Positions 7,560 through 14,389 of a stretch of 16,268 nt of DNA are shown piece by piece. Position 1 is the first letter of the stretch. Each line of letters opens with the position of its first letter. The stretch lies in assembly GCA_002690755.1 (NCBI GenBank), contig NZFT01000079.1, positions 1-16,268 on the forward strand. Reading direction: 5' to 3'. The stretch comes from Phycisphaerae bacterium (lineage in GTDB: Bacteria; Planctomycetota; Phycisphaerae; Phycisphaerales; SM1A02). Made by a program: the position numbers and the translations under genes. The notes below the pieces were generated by a model. That model was given only the letters and a program-made list of their open reading frames with translations, made no database searches and was not told where the DNA came from.

Positions 7560-8251
7560 GACACACCTCCCGACCGTCGCGTGAGCCGCCGGGAGAACAG
7601 TTCGGATGCCAGCAACGCGAGGAACGAGACGCCGACCGCGATCACCACGAGTCGGATCGCCGACCCGCCGCCGCCGGGGGTCTGGACGTCGCTGAAGATC
7701 GCGAGCGGAATCGTCCGGGTCACACCTTCGATGTTGCCGGCGACCATGATCGTCGCACCGAATTCACCAAGGCTCCGTGCAAAGGCCAGCACCGCGCCCG
7801 CGAGGATCCCGGGAAGTGCGAGCGGGAGGGTGATGGTGAGGAGGACGCGGACGGGCCCCGCACCGAGCGTGGCGGCGGCCGCCTCGAGCCGTGGGTCGAT
7901 CGCCTCGATCGCCAGCCTGACCGCCCGCACCAGAAGCGGGAATCCCATCACCGCCGAGGCGATCGCCGCGGCCTTCCAGGTGAACGCGAGGTCCAGACCG
8001 AAGTGTTCGTGCAACCAGCCGCCGAGCCAGCCCCGACGCCCGAGCGACAGGAGCAGCAGGTAGCCGACGACCACGGGCGGCAGCACGAGCGGCAGGTGAA
8101 TCGCGGCGTCGAGCAGCGACCGACCGGGGAATCGGCGTCGAGCGAGCAGCCAGCCGCAGGCGATCCCGGGAAGCAGCATCGCCAGGACCGCGACCCCCGC
8201 CACCTTGAGCGAGAGCAGGACCGCCGACCATTCCTCGGCCGTGAGCATCAT
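7556..8251 (-). CDS. modB: Molybdate ABC transporter permease ModB
   Basis: This 231-residue inner-membrane protein has about five or six hydrophobic segments. It carries the ModB-typical second-helix sequence HLPLVLPPVVVGYLLLLSLG (52-71) and the EAA loop that docks to the ATPase, EAAAATLGAGPVRVLLTITL (123-142), followed by PLALPGILAGAVLAFARSLGEFGA. The length matches the family (220-240). The first two codons are both ATG, at 8251 and 8248; either could start, and both overlap the modA 3' end. The 4-nt overlaps with modA upstream and modC downstream make coordinated translation of the three transporter parts likely. It forms the homodimeric channel that takes molybdate from ModA. Confidence 0.95.
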   Translation of the reverse strand: MMLTAEEWSAVLLSLKVAGVAVLAMLLPGIACGWLLARRRFPGRSLLDAAIHLPLVLPPVVVGYLLLLSLGRRGWLGGWLHEHFGLDLAFTWKAAAIASAVMGFPLLVRAVRLAIEAIDPRLEAAAATLGAGPVRVLLTITLPLALPGILAGAVLAFARSLGEFGATIMVAGNIEGVTRTIPLAIFSDVQTPGGGGSAIRLVVIAVGVSFLALLASELFSRRLTRRSGGVS

Positions 8252-9072
8252 GGCGCTTCGACCTTCGGAACGGGCGTGGCCGTGAAACCCCGGCGATGCA
8301 GCAGTTCACGAAACGTCGGACTCCAGAGGCTTTCGACGAATTCGATGACCTCGGAACGATCATCGAGCCGGACCACCGGATAGACAATGGGATCATGGAG
8401 ACCGGAGGGGATCTTCGCGAGAATCCCGACCGTCGTCGAGGCCGACACGTCGGTCTCGTAGACCACGCCCGCATCCACCTCGCCGAGCTCGACGAGTCGA
8501 AGCGCGGCTCGAACGTCGTTCGTCGGAACGAGACGGGATTCCAGCGGCGCCCACCAACCCATCGATTCCAATGACCGCCTTGCGTACCGACCGGCGGGAA
8601 CATGCTCGAAGTCGGCGATCGCGAATCTCGACCAGTCCGCGGGAGGCATCGGGCCCCCGAGGTCGATCGGACCGTCCGCGTCGGGCCCGCCCACCACCAC
8701 CAGGCGGTTCCCCGCGAGATCACCGACGCTCGAGGCGTTCGGGAGGACGTCGAGAATCGCCTCGGCCCATGCCCGATCCGCCGGAATGAAGACGTCGGCG
8801 TTCGCCCCCGCCAGCACCTGCCGGGCGAGCGTGGACGAGCCGGCGACGTGGACGCGGACCTCGATTCCCGAGCTCGCTTCGAATCGCCGTGCCGCCCGTT
8901 CGACGACCTCCCCGAGGCTCGAAGCGGCGAAGACCATCAGTGGTGGACCGGTCTTTCCTTCCTCCGAAGGCGGTCGGCATGCGAGGACCAACAAGAGCGG
9001 CAGTAGAAACAGCCACCACCGAAGTGGCGAATCGGGCCCGATGGGAGGCGATGCCGGATGACCTGCGTCCAT
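8248..9072 (-). CDS. modA: Molybdate-binding lipoprotein ModA
   Basis: The 274-residue protein begins with a hydrophobic stretch (about 19-31, WWLFLLPLLLVLA) ending in the lipobox VLAC, so Cys 32 is probably lipidated, as expected where the receptor is tethered. The mature part has the ModA ligand motifs FAASSL (48-53), AGSSTLARQVLAGANADVFIP (the SS pair near 79-80, NAD at 91-93) and a late EVDAGVVYETDV segment that closes the oxyanion site. It captures molybdate outside the membrane and hands it to ModB. The start at 9072 has no Shine-Dalgarno sequence. A weak TAGATA lies only 8 nt upstream (9081-9086), so a leaderless or very short-leader transcript is possible. A 7-bp inverted repeat at 9146-9163 could be an operator; no ModE gene or recognisable ModE box is seen. 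Confidence 0.93.
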   Translation of the reverse strand: MDAGHPASPPIGPDSPLRWWLFLLPLLLVLACRPPSEEGKTGPPLMVFAASSLGEVVERAARRFEASSGIEVRVHVAGSSTLARQVLAGANADVFIPADRAWAEAILDVLPNASSVGDLAGNRLVVVGGPDADGPIDLGGPMPPADWSRFAIADFEHVPAGRYARRSLESMGWWAPLESRLVPTNDVRAALRLVELGEVDAGVVYETDVSASTTVGILAKIPSGLHDPIVYPVVRLDDRSEVIEFVESLWSPTFRELLHRRGFTATPVPKVEAP

Positions 9073-9145
9073 GACGCAAGTATCTACGATTCCGAGTGGT
9101 TACGCGCACCGACTCATCGCCTGCGTTCCGCACCGAGGTGAGGGA

Positions 9146-9163
9146 TCGATCACATCTGATCGA
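9146..9163. promoter_or_regulatory. Perfect 7-bp inverted repeat, operator candidate
   Basis: The sequence reads TCGATCA-CATC-TGATCGA, an 18-bp near-palindrome with a 4-nt centre. It lies 73 nt upstream of modA and about 150 nt upstream of the secreted-protein gene, so it could control either. It lacks a T-tract and is between divergent genes, which argues against a terminator. It does not match the TATA-rich ModE box I know. Confidence 0.35.
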
Positions 9164-9303
9164 AAGCGCGGGATTCGAATGGGAAACCCCAGATCGATCG
9201 TTTAGTTTGGACGCCGTCGAGAAGGCGAGGGAAAGGGTCTCCGCCATCTCATCTCATTCCAACGCCGATGCGATTTTCGAGTCGTGGCGGCCATGTTGTA
9301 TTT

Positions 9304-9307
9304 GGAG
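9304..9307 (+). promoter_or_regulatory. Ribosome-binding site deciding the start of the PEP-CTERM-like gene
   Basis: GGAG sits 6 nt before ATG 9314. It selects this start over an in-frame ATG at 9284, which has no such site and would put ten non-signal residues before the signal peptide. Confidence 0.65.
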
Positions 9308-9313
9308 ACTGAT

Positions 9314-9925
9314 ATGAAGAAGTGCGTCATTGCGAGTTCCATCCTCGCCATCACCGGCGGCGCCGCCGCCGACATCGTCTACAGCGGGGATCTCGGCCTC
9401 ACCGTGTCCTCCGGTGACGCGGCGATCGACGTTTCGATCGGCGACAACACCTGGCAGTTCGGCATCGTGCTGGGTGGTCCGCTCGACTACAGCTTCGTGA
9501 CCGCCCTCAACGAAGGCGCAGGCCTCTTCGTTCCGATCACGAACGAGAGCTCCGCCCGCAACTTCGCCGCGGGTGACAACATCGGCACGATCACGTCGGT
9601 GCTCAACATGTTCCCGCTCGGCCCCGGCGGCGAGAACATCAACCTCAACATGCACGACTACGTGAGCGGCGAAGGCACCTTCGACGCCTCCGGAACCGGT
9701 TTCGTCGGCTTCGGATTCGGCGGCGGAATCGACTTCAACTACGGCTGGATGCAGTTCACGCTCGACGTGGACGCGAACTCCGGCAGTCACTCGATCACGC
9801 TCGTCGACCTGGCCTACAACGACCAGGTCAATGGCTCGATCGAAGTCGGCGCCATCCCGGCCCCGGGTGCGATCGCGCTTCTCTCCATCGCAGGCCTCGC
9901 CGGTCGTCGTCGACGCAACGGCTGA
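9314..9925 (+). CDS. Secreted protein with PEP-CTERM-like C-terminal sorting signal
   Basis: The 203-residue protein has an N-terminal signal peptide (MKKCVIASSILAITGGAAA, probable cleavage before DIVYSG). The mature domain is acidic, Gly/Asn/Asp-rich and apparently beta-stranded. The C-terminus, residues 181-203, has the three parts of a PEP-CTERM/exosortase signal: IPAPGA, a hydrophobic span (IALLSIAGLAG), then RRRR. The Pro-Ala-Pro in place of Pro-Glu-Pro is the form I associate with Phycisphaerae. Such proteins are exported, held in the membrane by the tail and processed or attached at the surface. The body shows no family I recognise and no catalytic motif, so its surface role is unknown. 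No exosortase gene lies in the window. The gene stands alone with its own terminator 31 nt after the stop. Confidence 0.85.
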   Translation: MKKCVIASSILAITGGAAADIVYSGDLGLTVSSGDAAIDVSIGDNTWQFGIVLGGPLDYSFVTALNEGAGLFVPITNESSARNFAAGDNIGTITSVLNMFPLGPGGENINLNMHDYVSGEGTFDASGTGFVGFGFGGGIDFNYGWMQFTLDVDANSGSHSITLVDLAYNDQVNGSIEVGAIPAPGAIALLSIAGLAGRRRRNG

Positions 9926-9955
9926 TCCTCTCCCGATCACTCGGATGAATCGAGG

Positions 9956-9987
9956 CCCCCCGTCCGAGACACCGGACGGGGGGTTTT
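9956..9987 (+). terminator. Rho-independent terminator after the PEP-CTERM-like gene
   Basis: A perfect 11-bp stem, CCCCCCGTCCG paired with CGGACGGGGGG around a 6-nt loop (AGACAC), is followed directly by TTTT. It starts 31 nt after the stop codon. Confidence 0.9.
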
Positions 9988-10010
9988 CATCATCCGCCGC
10001 CATTTGAAAG

Positions 10011-10039
10011 GCCCGGCGATCCTCGAGGGATCGCCGGGC
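10011..10039 (-). terminator. Terminator hairpin after the DUF1254 gene (possibly bidirectional)
   Basis: A perfect 12-bp stem (GCCCGGCGATCC with GGATCGCCGGGC) closes a 5-nt loop. It lies 29 nt past the minus-strand stop, between two convergent genes. On the minus strand it is followed by CTTTCAAATGG, a weak T-tract. The flanks TTGAAA and TTTCAA also pair loosely, which extends the fold and makes two-way action possible. Confidence 0.7.
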
Positions 10040-10068
10040 AGGTGTTTCAATGCATCCGGATCCGAGGC

Positions 10069-11637
10069 TCAGTCGACCAGTTCGACGTCGCCGGGACGCC
10101 AGGTCTTCTCGAACCAGGGCTCGAGCGGACCGTAGAGCCGGAGCAGGGCGAACCAGCCCTTGCCGGGCACGGTCTGGATCCAGTTGGCGGCGGCATCGCC
10201 TTCGGGCGCCTGCGGACCGAAATGCAGGGTGATCGATCCGTCGGCGTTCTCGGTCATCGAGTCGCGGACGCTGTTCTTGCTGGGAAACGGCTGGCCACTC
10301 TGCAGTTCCGATCGCGTCTGCGGGTCGTAGATCACGAACGACCAGAAGTTCTTCGCCGGCACGTCACCGGGTATGCGGAGGGTGTAGTTCTTCGAACCGT
10401 CGAGGAAACGCCCTTGGGAATCGGTCGACACCAGTGCGTACTGGGAACCGACGCCCGGCATCTTGAGGGCCATGGCCGGCGTGTTCACGGTCGCGCAGTA
10501 GAAGAAGAGCGTCCGCGCGTCGAGGTTCCGGCCGCCAACGCCATCCGCGATGAGCCAGCGATAGTCACCACCGATGAACGGCGTGTACCACTGCTGATCC
10601 GCATAGAGAAAGGCCTCGGGATCACGTGGTCGCAGAAAGATCGCTCGCGCCGTCGCGTTGCCGATCGCCACCGAATCCTCCAGGATCGCCTTCATCCGCG
10701 GGTCCGGCTCGAAGGGCTTGCCCTTCTGGAGACCGACCGACGCCGCCAGCCCCCGGAGTTCGGGATCGAGGAGCCCGATCGGTTCGCGCTGGATTACGGT
10801 GTCGATCTCCTCGAAGAAATCGGCGTTGTTCGCGTGGATCGTGTTGAATGCAAGCGTCGATGCGTCCGTGAACTTCATCTTCGGGGGATCCGCGCGATCC
10901 GCGAACGGATAGGCCTTCAGTCCGTTCTCGAACATCGCGACCGGCGCGTCCGGCTTGCCGTCCTCCAGGAGCCCGCGAAGGATCAGCCAGTTCATGTACC
11001 CGGGGGATCGGACCGCGAAGTACTTCTCCCCGTCCACTTCGAGAAGCTTCCCGCCGATCGGCGCCTCGAGCTCCGTCATCTGATCCGGAGCCAGAATCAG
11101 GTACTTCCCGCCCTGTCCGCGATCGGGCCCGGGACCGCCCATGTCGATCACGAAGCGGAAGAACGCATCGTTCACGGTGCCGGGCCCGCACTTGGGCGGC
11201 ACCTCCACCACGATCGGTCCGTATTTCTCGAGATCCAGCATGATCGCGGCGTAGACCGTGTCGGTGTTGCCGGTGAGGAAGAGCGGCGTGGAGTCGAGGA
11301 GCCGGCTGAACATCAGACACTCGTTCGGGGCGGTGCAATCCAGCTTCTTCATTCCCAGACGCATGCCTTCCAGCGAGGCTGCGGGAATGAAGTTCAGGAA
11401 GACCTCCGTGCCTCGGAGTCGATCCAGATTCTCGTAGACGGTCTCGACGGTCTTCGCCGTCGGCATGCCATCGAAGAACTCGAGCGTGCCGATCGACGTC
11501 TCGACCTCGTCGGGCGTCATGATCGACTTCGGGATCGGGGTGTTGAATCCGGGCGGAATCGATTCCTGAGCCGACGCGGCCACGGAGACGCCGAAGCCGA
11601 AGAGGACGGCGGGAAGAAGCGTGGAGAACGAGCGCAT
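10069..11637 (-). CDS. Secreted DUF1254/DUF1214 domain protein
   Basis: I start the gene at ATG 11637 (522 residues), since a signal peptide follows (RSFSTLLPAVLFGFGVSVA, cleavage after ASA before QESIPP) and AAAGGA precedes it; the open frame further upstream is non-coding in character. The N-terminal DUF1254 region (about 55-190) includes LTGNTDTVYAAIMLDLEKYG and VVEVPPKCGPGTVNDAFFRF. The C-terminal DUF1214 region (about 400-515) includes YTLRIPGDVPAKNFWSFVIY and ADGSITLHFGP, ending GKGWFALLRLYGPLEPWFEKTWRPGD. Proteins with this pair are large exported or periplasmic proteins of undetermined activity, widespread in bacteria and often placed near TetR-type regulators. A TetR gene lies 148 nt upstream on the same strand and may regulate it or share its transcript. 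I make no enzymatic claim. Confidence 0.92.
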   Translation of the reverse strand: MRSFSTLLPAVLFGFGVSVAASAQESIPPGFNTPIPKSIMTPDEVETSIGTLEFFDGMPTAKTVETVYENLDRLRGTEVFLNFIPAASLEGMRLGMKKLDCTAPNECLMFSRLLDSTPLFLTGNTDTVYAAIMLDLEKYGPIVVEVPPKCGPGTVNDAFFRFVIDMGGPGPDRGQGGKYLILAPDQMTELEAPIGGKLLEVDGEKYFAVRSPGYMNWLILRGLLEDGKPDAPVAMFENGLKAYPFADRADPPKMKFTDASTLAFNTIHANNADFFEEIDTVIQREPIGLLDPELRGLAASVGLQKGKPFEPDPRMKAILEDSVAIGNATARAIFLRPRDPEAFLYADQQWYTPFIGGDYRWLIADGVGGRNLDARTLFFYCATVNTPAMALKMPGVGSQYALVSTDSQGRFLDGSKNYTLRIPGDVPAKNFWSFVIYDPQTRSELQSGQPFPSKNSVRDSMTENADGSITLHFGPQAPEGDAAANWIQTVPGKGWFALLRLYGPLEPWFEKTWRPGDVELVD

Positions 11638-11652
11638 CTGAAATCCTTTCAG
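11638..11652 (-). promoter_or_regulatory. Shine-Dalgarno inside a perfect inverted repeat abutting the DUF1254 start
   Basis: On the minus strand the 15 bases before the ATG read CTGAAA-GGA-TTTCAG. The AAAGGA ribosome-binding site therefore lies within an inverted repeat with 6-bp arms and a 3-nt centre. A weak hairpin could mask the site, or a DNA-binding protein could use the palindrome. Confidence 0.45.
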
Positions 11653-11741
11653 GGATGAAACGAATCGAAGAATCGGGCTTTTGGAGGGACCGGCGGACTG
11701 CAGGTCCAGAGACCGTTCGCGGTGTGAGGGACCTCGACGGG

Positions 11742-11783
11742 CGTCGACGAGAAGGAGACGGACGTCGACGAGAAGGAGACGGA
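11742..11783. repeat. 21-bp tandem direct duplication
   Basis: Two identical, adjacent 21-bp copies occupy 11742-11762 and 11763-11783; each begins CGTCGACGAGAAGG, and a third copy begins (CGTC) before diverging. The array lies directly after the TetR stop (11786) in the leader of the DUF1254 gene. It is consistent with a recent slippage duplication or a repeated binding site. Confidence 0.85.
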
Positions 11784-11785
11784 CG

Positions 11786-12414
11786 TCACGGATCGACACC
11801 GTCATGAAGCAGCGTGCACCAGACGAGGTGGAGGGTGTCGAGCACCGCTTCGGGATCGAGCTGATCCCGACGACCGAAGGCGTCGATGAGGATCGCGGCA
11901 TCCATGCGATTCAACGCCCGCGCGACGTTCGCCGCGTCGCAGGCAAGGAGTGCCCCTCGGACTGCCCGGCGCGAATGCGATCGGCCACCGGGACGTCCCA
12001 CCCGTTCATGAATCTCGACCAGGCGGCTTCGAGCCGGGCGTCGTGTGGTGCCGACTCGCTGATCGCGCGGAGCACCGGTCCGTGCGAACGACAGACCGAG
12101 ATGATGCCGCCGAGCGATTTCCGAAGCTCCTCCGGCGCCGGACCGTCCGCGACGAGCCAGGGCATCGCCACATCGTTCAGCGTGGTCTCCAGATCGACGA
12201 GCAGCTCCTCGATGAGATCGGGAATGTTCCTGAAGTGCCGGTAGAACGCGGGACGGCTCAGCCCGGTGCCGGCCATGATCGAAGCGATCGACAGATCCCG
12301 GATCGGACGATCCCAGAGCAGCTCGACGACCTGGTCGAGAATCTCCTGGCGTGACTCGCCGGGGGACCGACGGCGTCGGGCGGTGTGGACTTGGCCGGGG
12401 CACGCCTCAAGCAT
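11786..12414 (-). pseudogene. TetR-family transcriptional regulator, frameshifted as read
   Basis: From ATG 12414 the frame reads a TetR N-terminus. Residues about 21-61 (SRQEILDQVVELLWDRPIRD, then LSIASIMAGTGLSRPAFYRHF) form the helix-turn-helix, and a helical ligand-binding domain follows. At about residue 154 the frame departs into non-TetR sequence (HSLPATRRTSRGR, stop at 11911), while the next frame takes up a natural continuation, ALLACDAANVARALNRMDAA, and ends LHLVWCTLLHDGVDP at 11786. Joining AGQSEG to ALLACD needs one extra base in the GGGG run (plus-strand CCCC, 11953-11956) and restores a 209-residue protein, normal for the family. As read it would make a shortened protein whose DNA-binding part is intact. 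It likely controls itself, the divergent methyltransferase or the downstream DUF1254 gene. Ligand unknown. Confidence 0.82.
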
Positions 12415-12427
12415 GGGCGCAGCATAC

Positions 12428-12440
12428 TGACATGGCGTCA
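12428..12440. promoter_or_regulatory. Operator candidate upstream of the TetR gene
   Basis: TGACATGGCGTCA is an imperfect inverted repeat (TGAC/GTCA arms, extended one base by C/G) 14 nt from the TetR start. A second inverted repeat, GACGCC-N6-GGCGTC at 12499-12516, shares the GGCGTCA heptamer. Both lie in the TetR/methyltransferase divergent region, where an autoregulatory operator is expected. Confidence 0.3.
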
Positions 12441-12633
12441 GGCGTGCGGCGCGGTCGCGGCGATCGGTCCCGATGCTTCCGAATCGACCGGAGACGTCGA
12501 CGCCCCGCGAGGCGTCACCACCGTCGCCCGAACGCATCACCGCGGATGACCCGATGGCGACGCGCGATCGCGCCGCGAACCAGCACCCACTCGTCTCGAC
12601 GTCTCCGAGCGTGAACGATATCTTTGGAAGCCG

Positions 12634-13458
12634 ATGAATCCTGACCATCTCCAAGCCAATCGCGCCATGTGGGACGAGCGGGTTCCGATCCATGTCGGGA
12701 GCGACCTGTACGACGTGCCCGGGTTTCTCGAGGGCTCGAGTCGGCTCTGCGACTTCGAGGTCGCCGAACTGGGCCCGGTCGCGGGACGTTCGTTGCTCCA
12801 TCTTCAGTGCCACTTCGGATTGGACACCCTGTCGTGGGCTCGGACGGGTGCGGACGTGACCGGGGTCGACTTCAGCGAACCCGCGATCCGCGTCGCCCGC
12901 GACCTGGCCGCCGGAACCGACCTCGACGCCCGCTTCGAGGTCTGCGACGTCCATCAAGCCGCTTCGACCCTCGACCGTTCGTTTGAAATCGTCTACACCG
13001 GTCGCGGGGCGATCTGCTGGTTGCCCGACCTCCGGGCGTGGGCGGCCCAGATCGTGGACCTCCTCGAACCGGAAGGTCGCTTCTACATGCCCGAGTTCCA
13101 TCCCTTTACCGACGTCTTCCACGGCGACCGGCTTGAAGTCACCGAGACCTACTTCGACGGAGGACGCCCCTACCGGGACGAGACCCCGGGGACCTACACC
13201 GATCCCGACGCGGAGACGCACCACAACACCTGCTTCACCTGGACCCATCCGGTGAGCGACGTCATCACCACGCTCACCCGGGCCGGGCTGACGCTGGAGT
13301 CCTTTCACGAGCACGATTTCACGGTATTCCCTCGCTTCACCACGCTCCAGAAGGCGCCCGACGGCGATGTCCACCGCTTCCCGGACGGCCATCCCCGCCT
13401 TCCACTCATGTATTCGATCCTGATGCGAAAGCCCGACGTGGCCACCGGCCCGGCCTGA
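12634..13458 (+). CDS. Class I SAM-dependent methyltransferase
   Basis: The 274-residue cytosolic protein has the Rossmann-fold motif I region LLHLQCHFGLDTLSWARTGA (54-73), where the usual Gly-rich loop is CHFGLDT, followed by the acidic end of strand 2, VTGVDFS (Asp 79, expected to bind the ribose of SAM). FEIVYTGRGAICWLPDL (about 117-133) and LLEPEGRFYMPEFHPF (from about 143) are motifs IV and VI in family layout. The long C-terminal part, with several Tyr/His/Asp residues (TYTDPDAETHHNTCFTW), is typical of uncharacterised small-molecule methyltransferases and does not identify the acceptor. GGAAG lies a few bases before the ATG. It is divergent from the TetR gene and converges with the GDSL gene after 15 nt with no terminator hairpin. 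Confidence 0.9.
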   Translation: MNPDHLQANRAMWDERVPIHVGSDLYDVPGFLEGSSRLCDFEVAELGPVAGRSLLHLQCHFGLDTLSWARTGADVTGVDFSEPAIRVARDLAAGTDLDARFEVCDVHQAASTLDRSFEIVYTGRGAICWLPDLRAWAAQIVDLLEPEGRFYMPEFHPFTDVFHGDRLEVTETYFDGGRPYRDETPGTYTDPDAETHHNTCFTWTHPVSDVITTLTRAGLTLESFHEHDFTVFPRFTTLQKAPDGDVHRFPDGHPRLPLMYSILMRKPDVATGPA

Positions 13459-13473
13459 GGTTCTCCCTCCACC

Positions 13474-14238
13474 TCAATCGCTCGGCGTCACTCGAACCGA
13501 TTCGACGGCGGCTCGCACCGCCGGCCCGAAGATCTCGTGATAGGCCGCGGGCCGGAAGTGGAGACCGTCCTCGAGGTACAGATCGTTCCGAGGCGAACCG
13601 TCGGCATCGAAGAGACCCTCGTTCACATCCACGAACACCCGATTCGAGGCGTTTCGACAGGCCGACTCGATCCGGTGGTTCGCGTCGTCGACGATCGCCC
13701 ACCGGTCGCGTTTCTGCGGTGCCCGGTTGATCGACACGTAGACGACGCCCACCCCGGGAAGGGCGTGCTCGATCGCCTCCAGGAAGATCTCGACGCGTTC
13801 CGCGATCGCGGCCGCGGGGGCTCCCGCGTTGATGTCGTTGCTTCCGCAGTAACACACCACCACCGCGGGACGAAAATCGATGACGAGTTCCTTCGCATAC
13901 GCCAGAAGTTCCCAGGGACAGGACCCGCCGAAGCCGTGATTGACGACGCCCCCGTCCCGAAGATCCTCGGCGGCGGAGGACCAGCGCCGGAAGATGCTGC
14001 TGCCGACGAGGAGCGTTCCGACGGGTTCCCGCACCGCGGCACGGGATCGGGCCGCCAGATCCCCGACCGCCTCCGCATATCGCATCTCCCGACCGGGCGG
14101 TGGCCCGGCCGGATCGAAACGCCGGGCCGTCTGCGGGTCGCCGGTGCACGCCACGAGCATGGCGAGCAGAAGCCCCCGAAGGCTTTGAAGGAACCACCAT
14201 CGCGGTGGTGAGGTGGATGATCGCATCCGGGGCTTCAT
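13474..14238 (-). CDS. SGNH/GDSL-family hydrolase, predicted lipoprotein
   Basis: The 254-residue protein starts with a basic, then hydrophobic segment ending LVAC (Cys 31), a lipobox, so it is probably a membrane-anchored envelope enzyme. ATG 14226, five codons in, is an alternative start. SGNH blocks are in order: LLVGSSIFRRW (block I, nucleophile expected at Ser 81), NHGFGGS (block II Gly), CYCGSNDI (block III, Asn 134) and DGLHF (block V, Asp 224 and His 227). The catalytic set is complete. The GSS-I-x-x-W form of block I matches a group of bacterial esterases/acetylhydrolases related to platelet-activating-factor acetylhydrolase-like SGNH proteins. An O-acyl or acetyl ester in polysaccharide or lipid is a likely substrate, but this is inference. 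It diverges from the CotH-like gene. Confidence 0.9.
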   Translation of the reverse strand: MKPRMRSSTSPPRWWFLQSLRGLLLAMLVACTGDPQTARRFDPAGPPPGREMRYAEAVGDLAARSRAAVREPVGTLLVGSSIFRRWSSAAEDLRDGGVVNHGFGGSCPWELLAYAKELVIDFRPAVVVCYCGSNDINAGAPAAAIAERVEIFLEAIEHALPGVGVVYVSINRAPQKRDRWAIVDDANHRIESACRNASNRVFVDVNEGLFDADGSPRNDLYLEDGLHFRPAAYHEIFGPAVRAAVESVRVTPSD

Positions 14239-14389
14239 CGACCGATTCGTCGATTCCCATCGATTCCCATCCGTTCATGCATGTCGATTCATGTCGATTG
14301 GCCGAGTTTCCGGTACCTCGGTGTCCCGGCCGTCGCGATTCGGTCAAACTATGCCGCAACGCCACTGGTCTGCGCCCCGGGGAAACATC
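14239..14389. repeat. Phased 10-bp direct repeats in the GDSL/CotH divergent region
   Basis: Two exact tandem decamers (CGATTCCCAT at 14251-14260 and 14261-14270) are followed after 10 nt by a second near-exact pair (ATGTCGATTC at 14281-14290 and ATGTCGATTG at 14291-14300). CGATT recurs at 14243, 14251, 14261, 14285 and 14295, mostly at one helical turn. Such spacing is typical of direct-repeat binding sites but may also be local slippage. No clear promoter hexamers stand out in the rest of the region. Confidence 0.5.

Larger units (their letters stand above)
9073..9313. other. Divergent intergenic region between modA and the PEP-CTERM-like gene
   Basis: This 241-nt stretch has no convincing gene. 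It must hold the promoters of modA (leftward) and the secreted-protein gene (rightward), but I see no clear -35/-10 pair for either. Its most structured element is the perfect 7-bp inverted repeat at 9146-9163. I looked for the conserved molybdenum-cofactor riboswitch core and did not recognise it. Confidence 0.6.

Noticed and set aside
9073..9313. Molybdenum-cofactor riboswitch ahead of modA
   Set aside because: I could not find the conserved core or multi-stem layout in either orientation; a covariance-model search would settle it.
9254..10003. A 249-codon minus-strand frame opposite the PEP-CTERM-like gene
   Set aside because: It crosses the strong terminator and has a Val/Glu/Arg/Asp composition typical of an antisense shadow.
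10042..11658. A 538-codon open frame on the plus strand
   Set aside because: It lies exactly antisense to the DUF1254/DUF1214 gene, which has a signal peptide and recognisable domains; the plus-strand product has none.
12415..13392. A long in-frame N-terminal extension of the TetR gene
   Set aside because: It runs antisense through the methyltransferase gene; TetR proteins begin a few residues before the HTH, as from ATG 12414.
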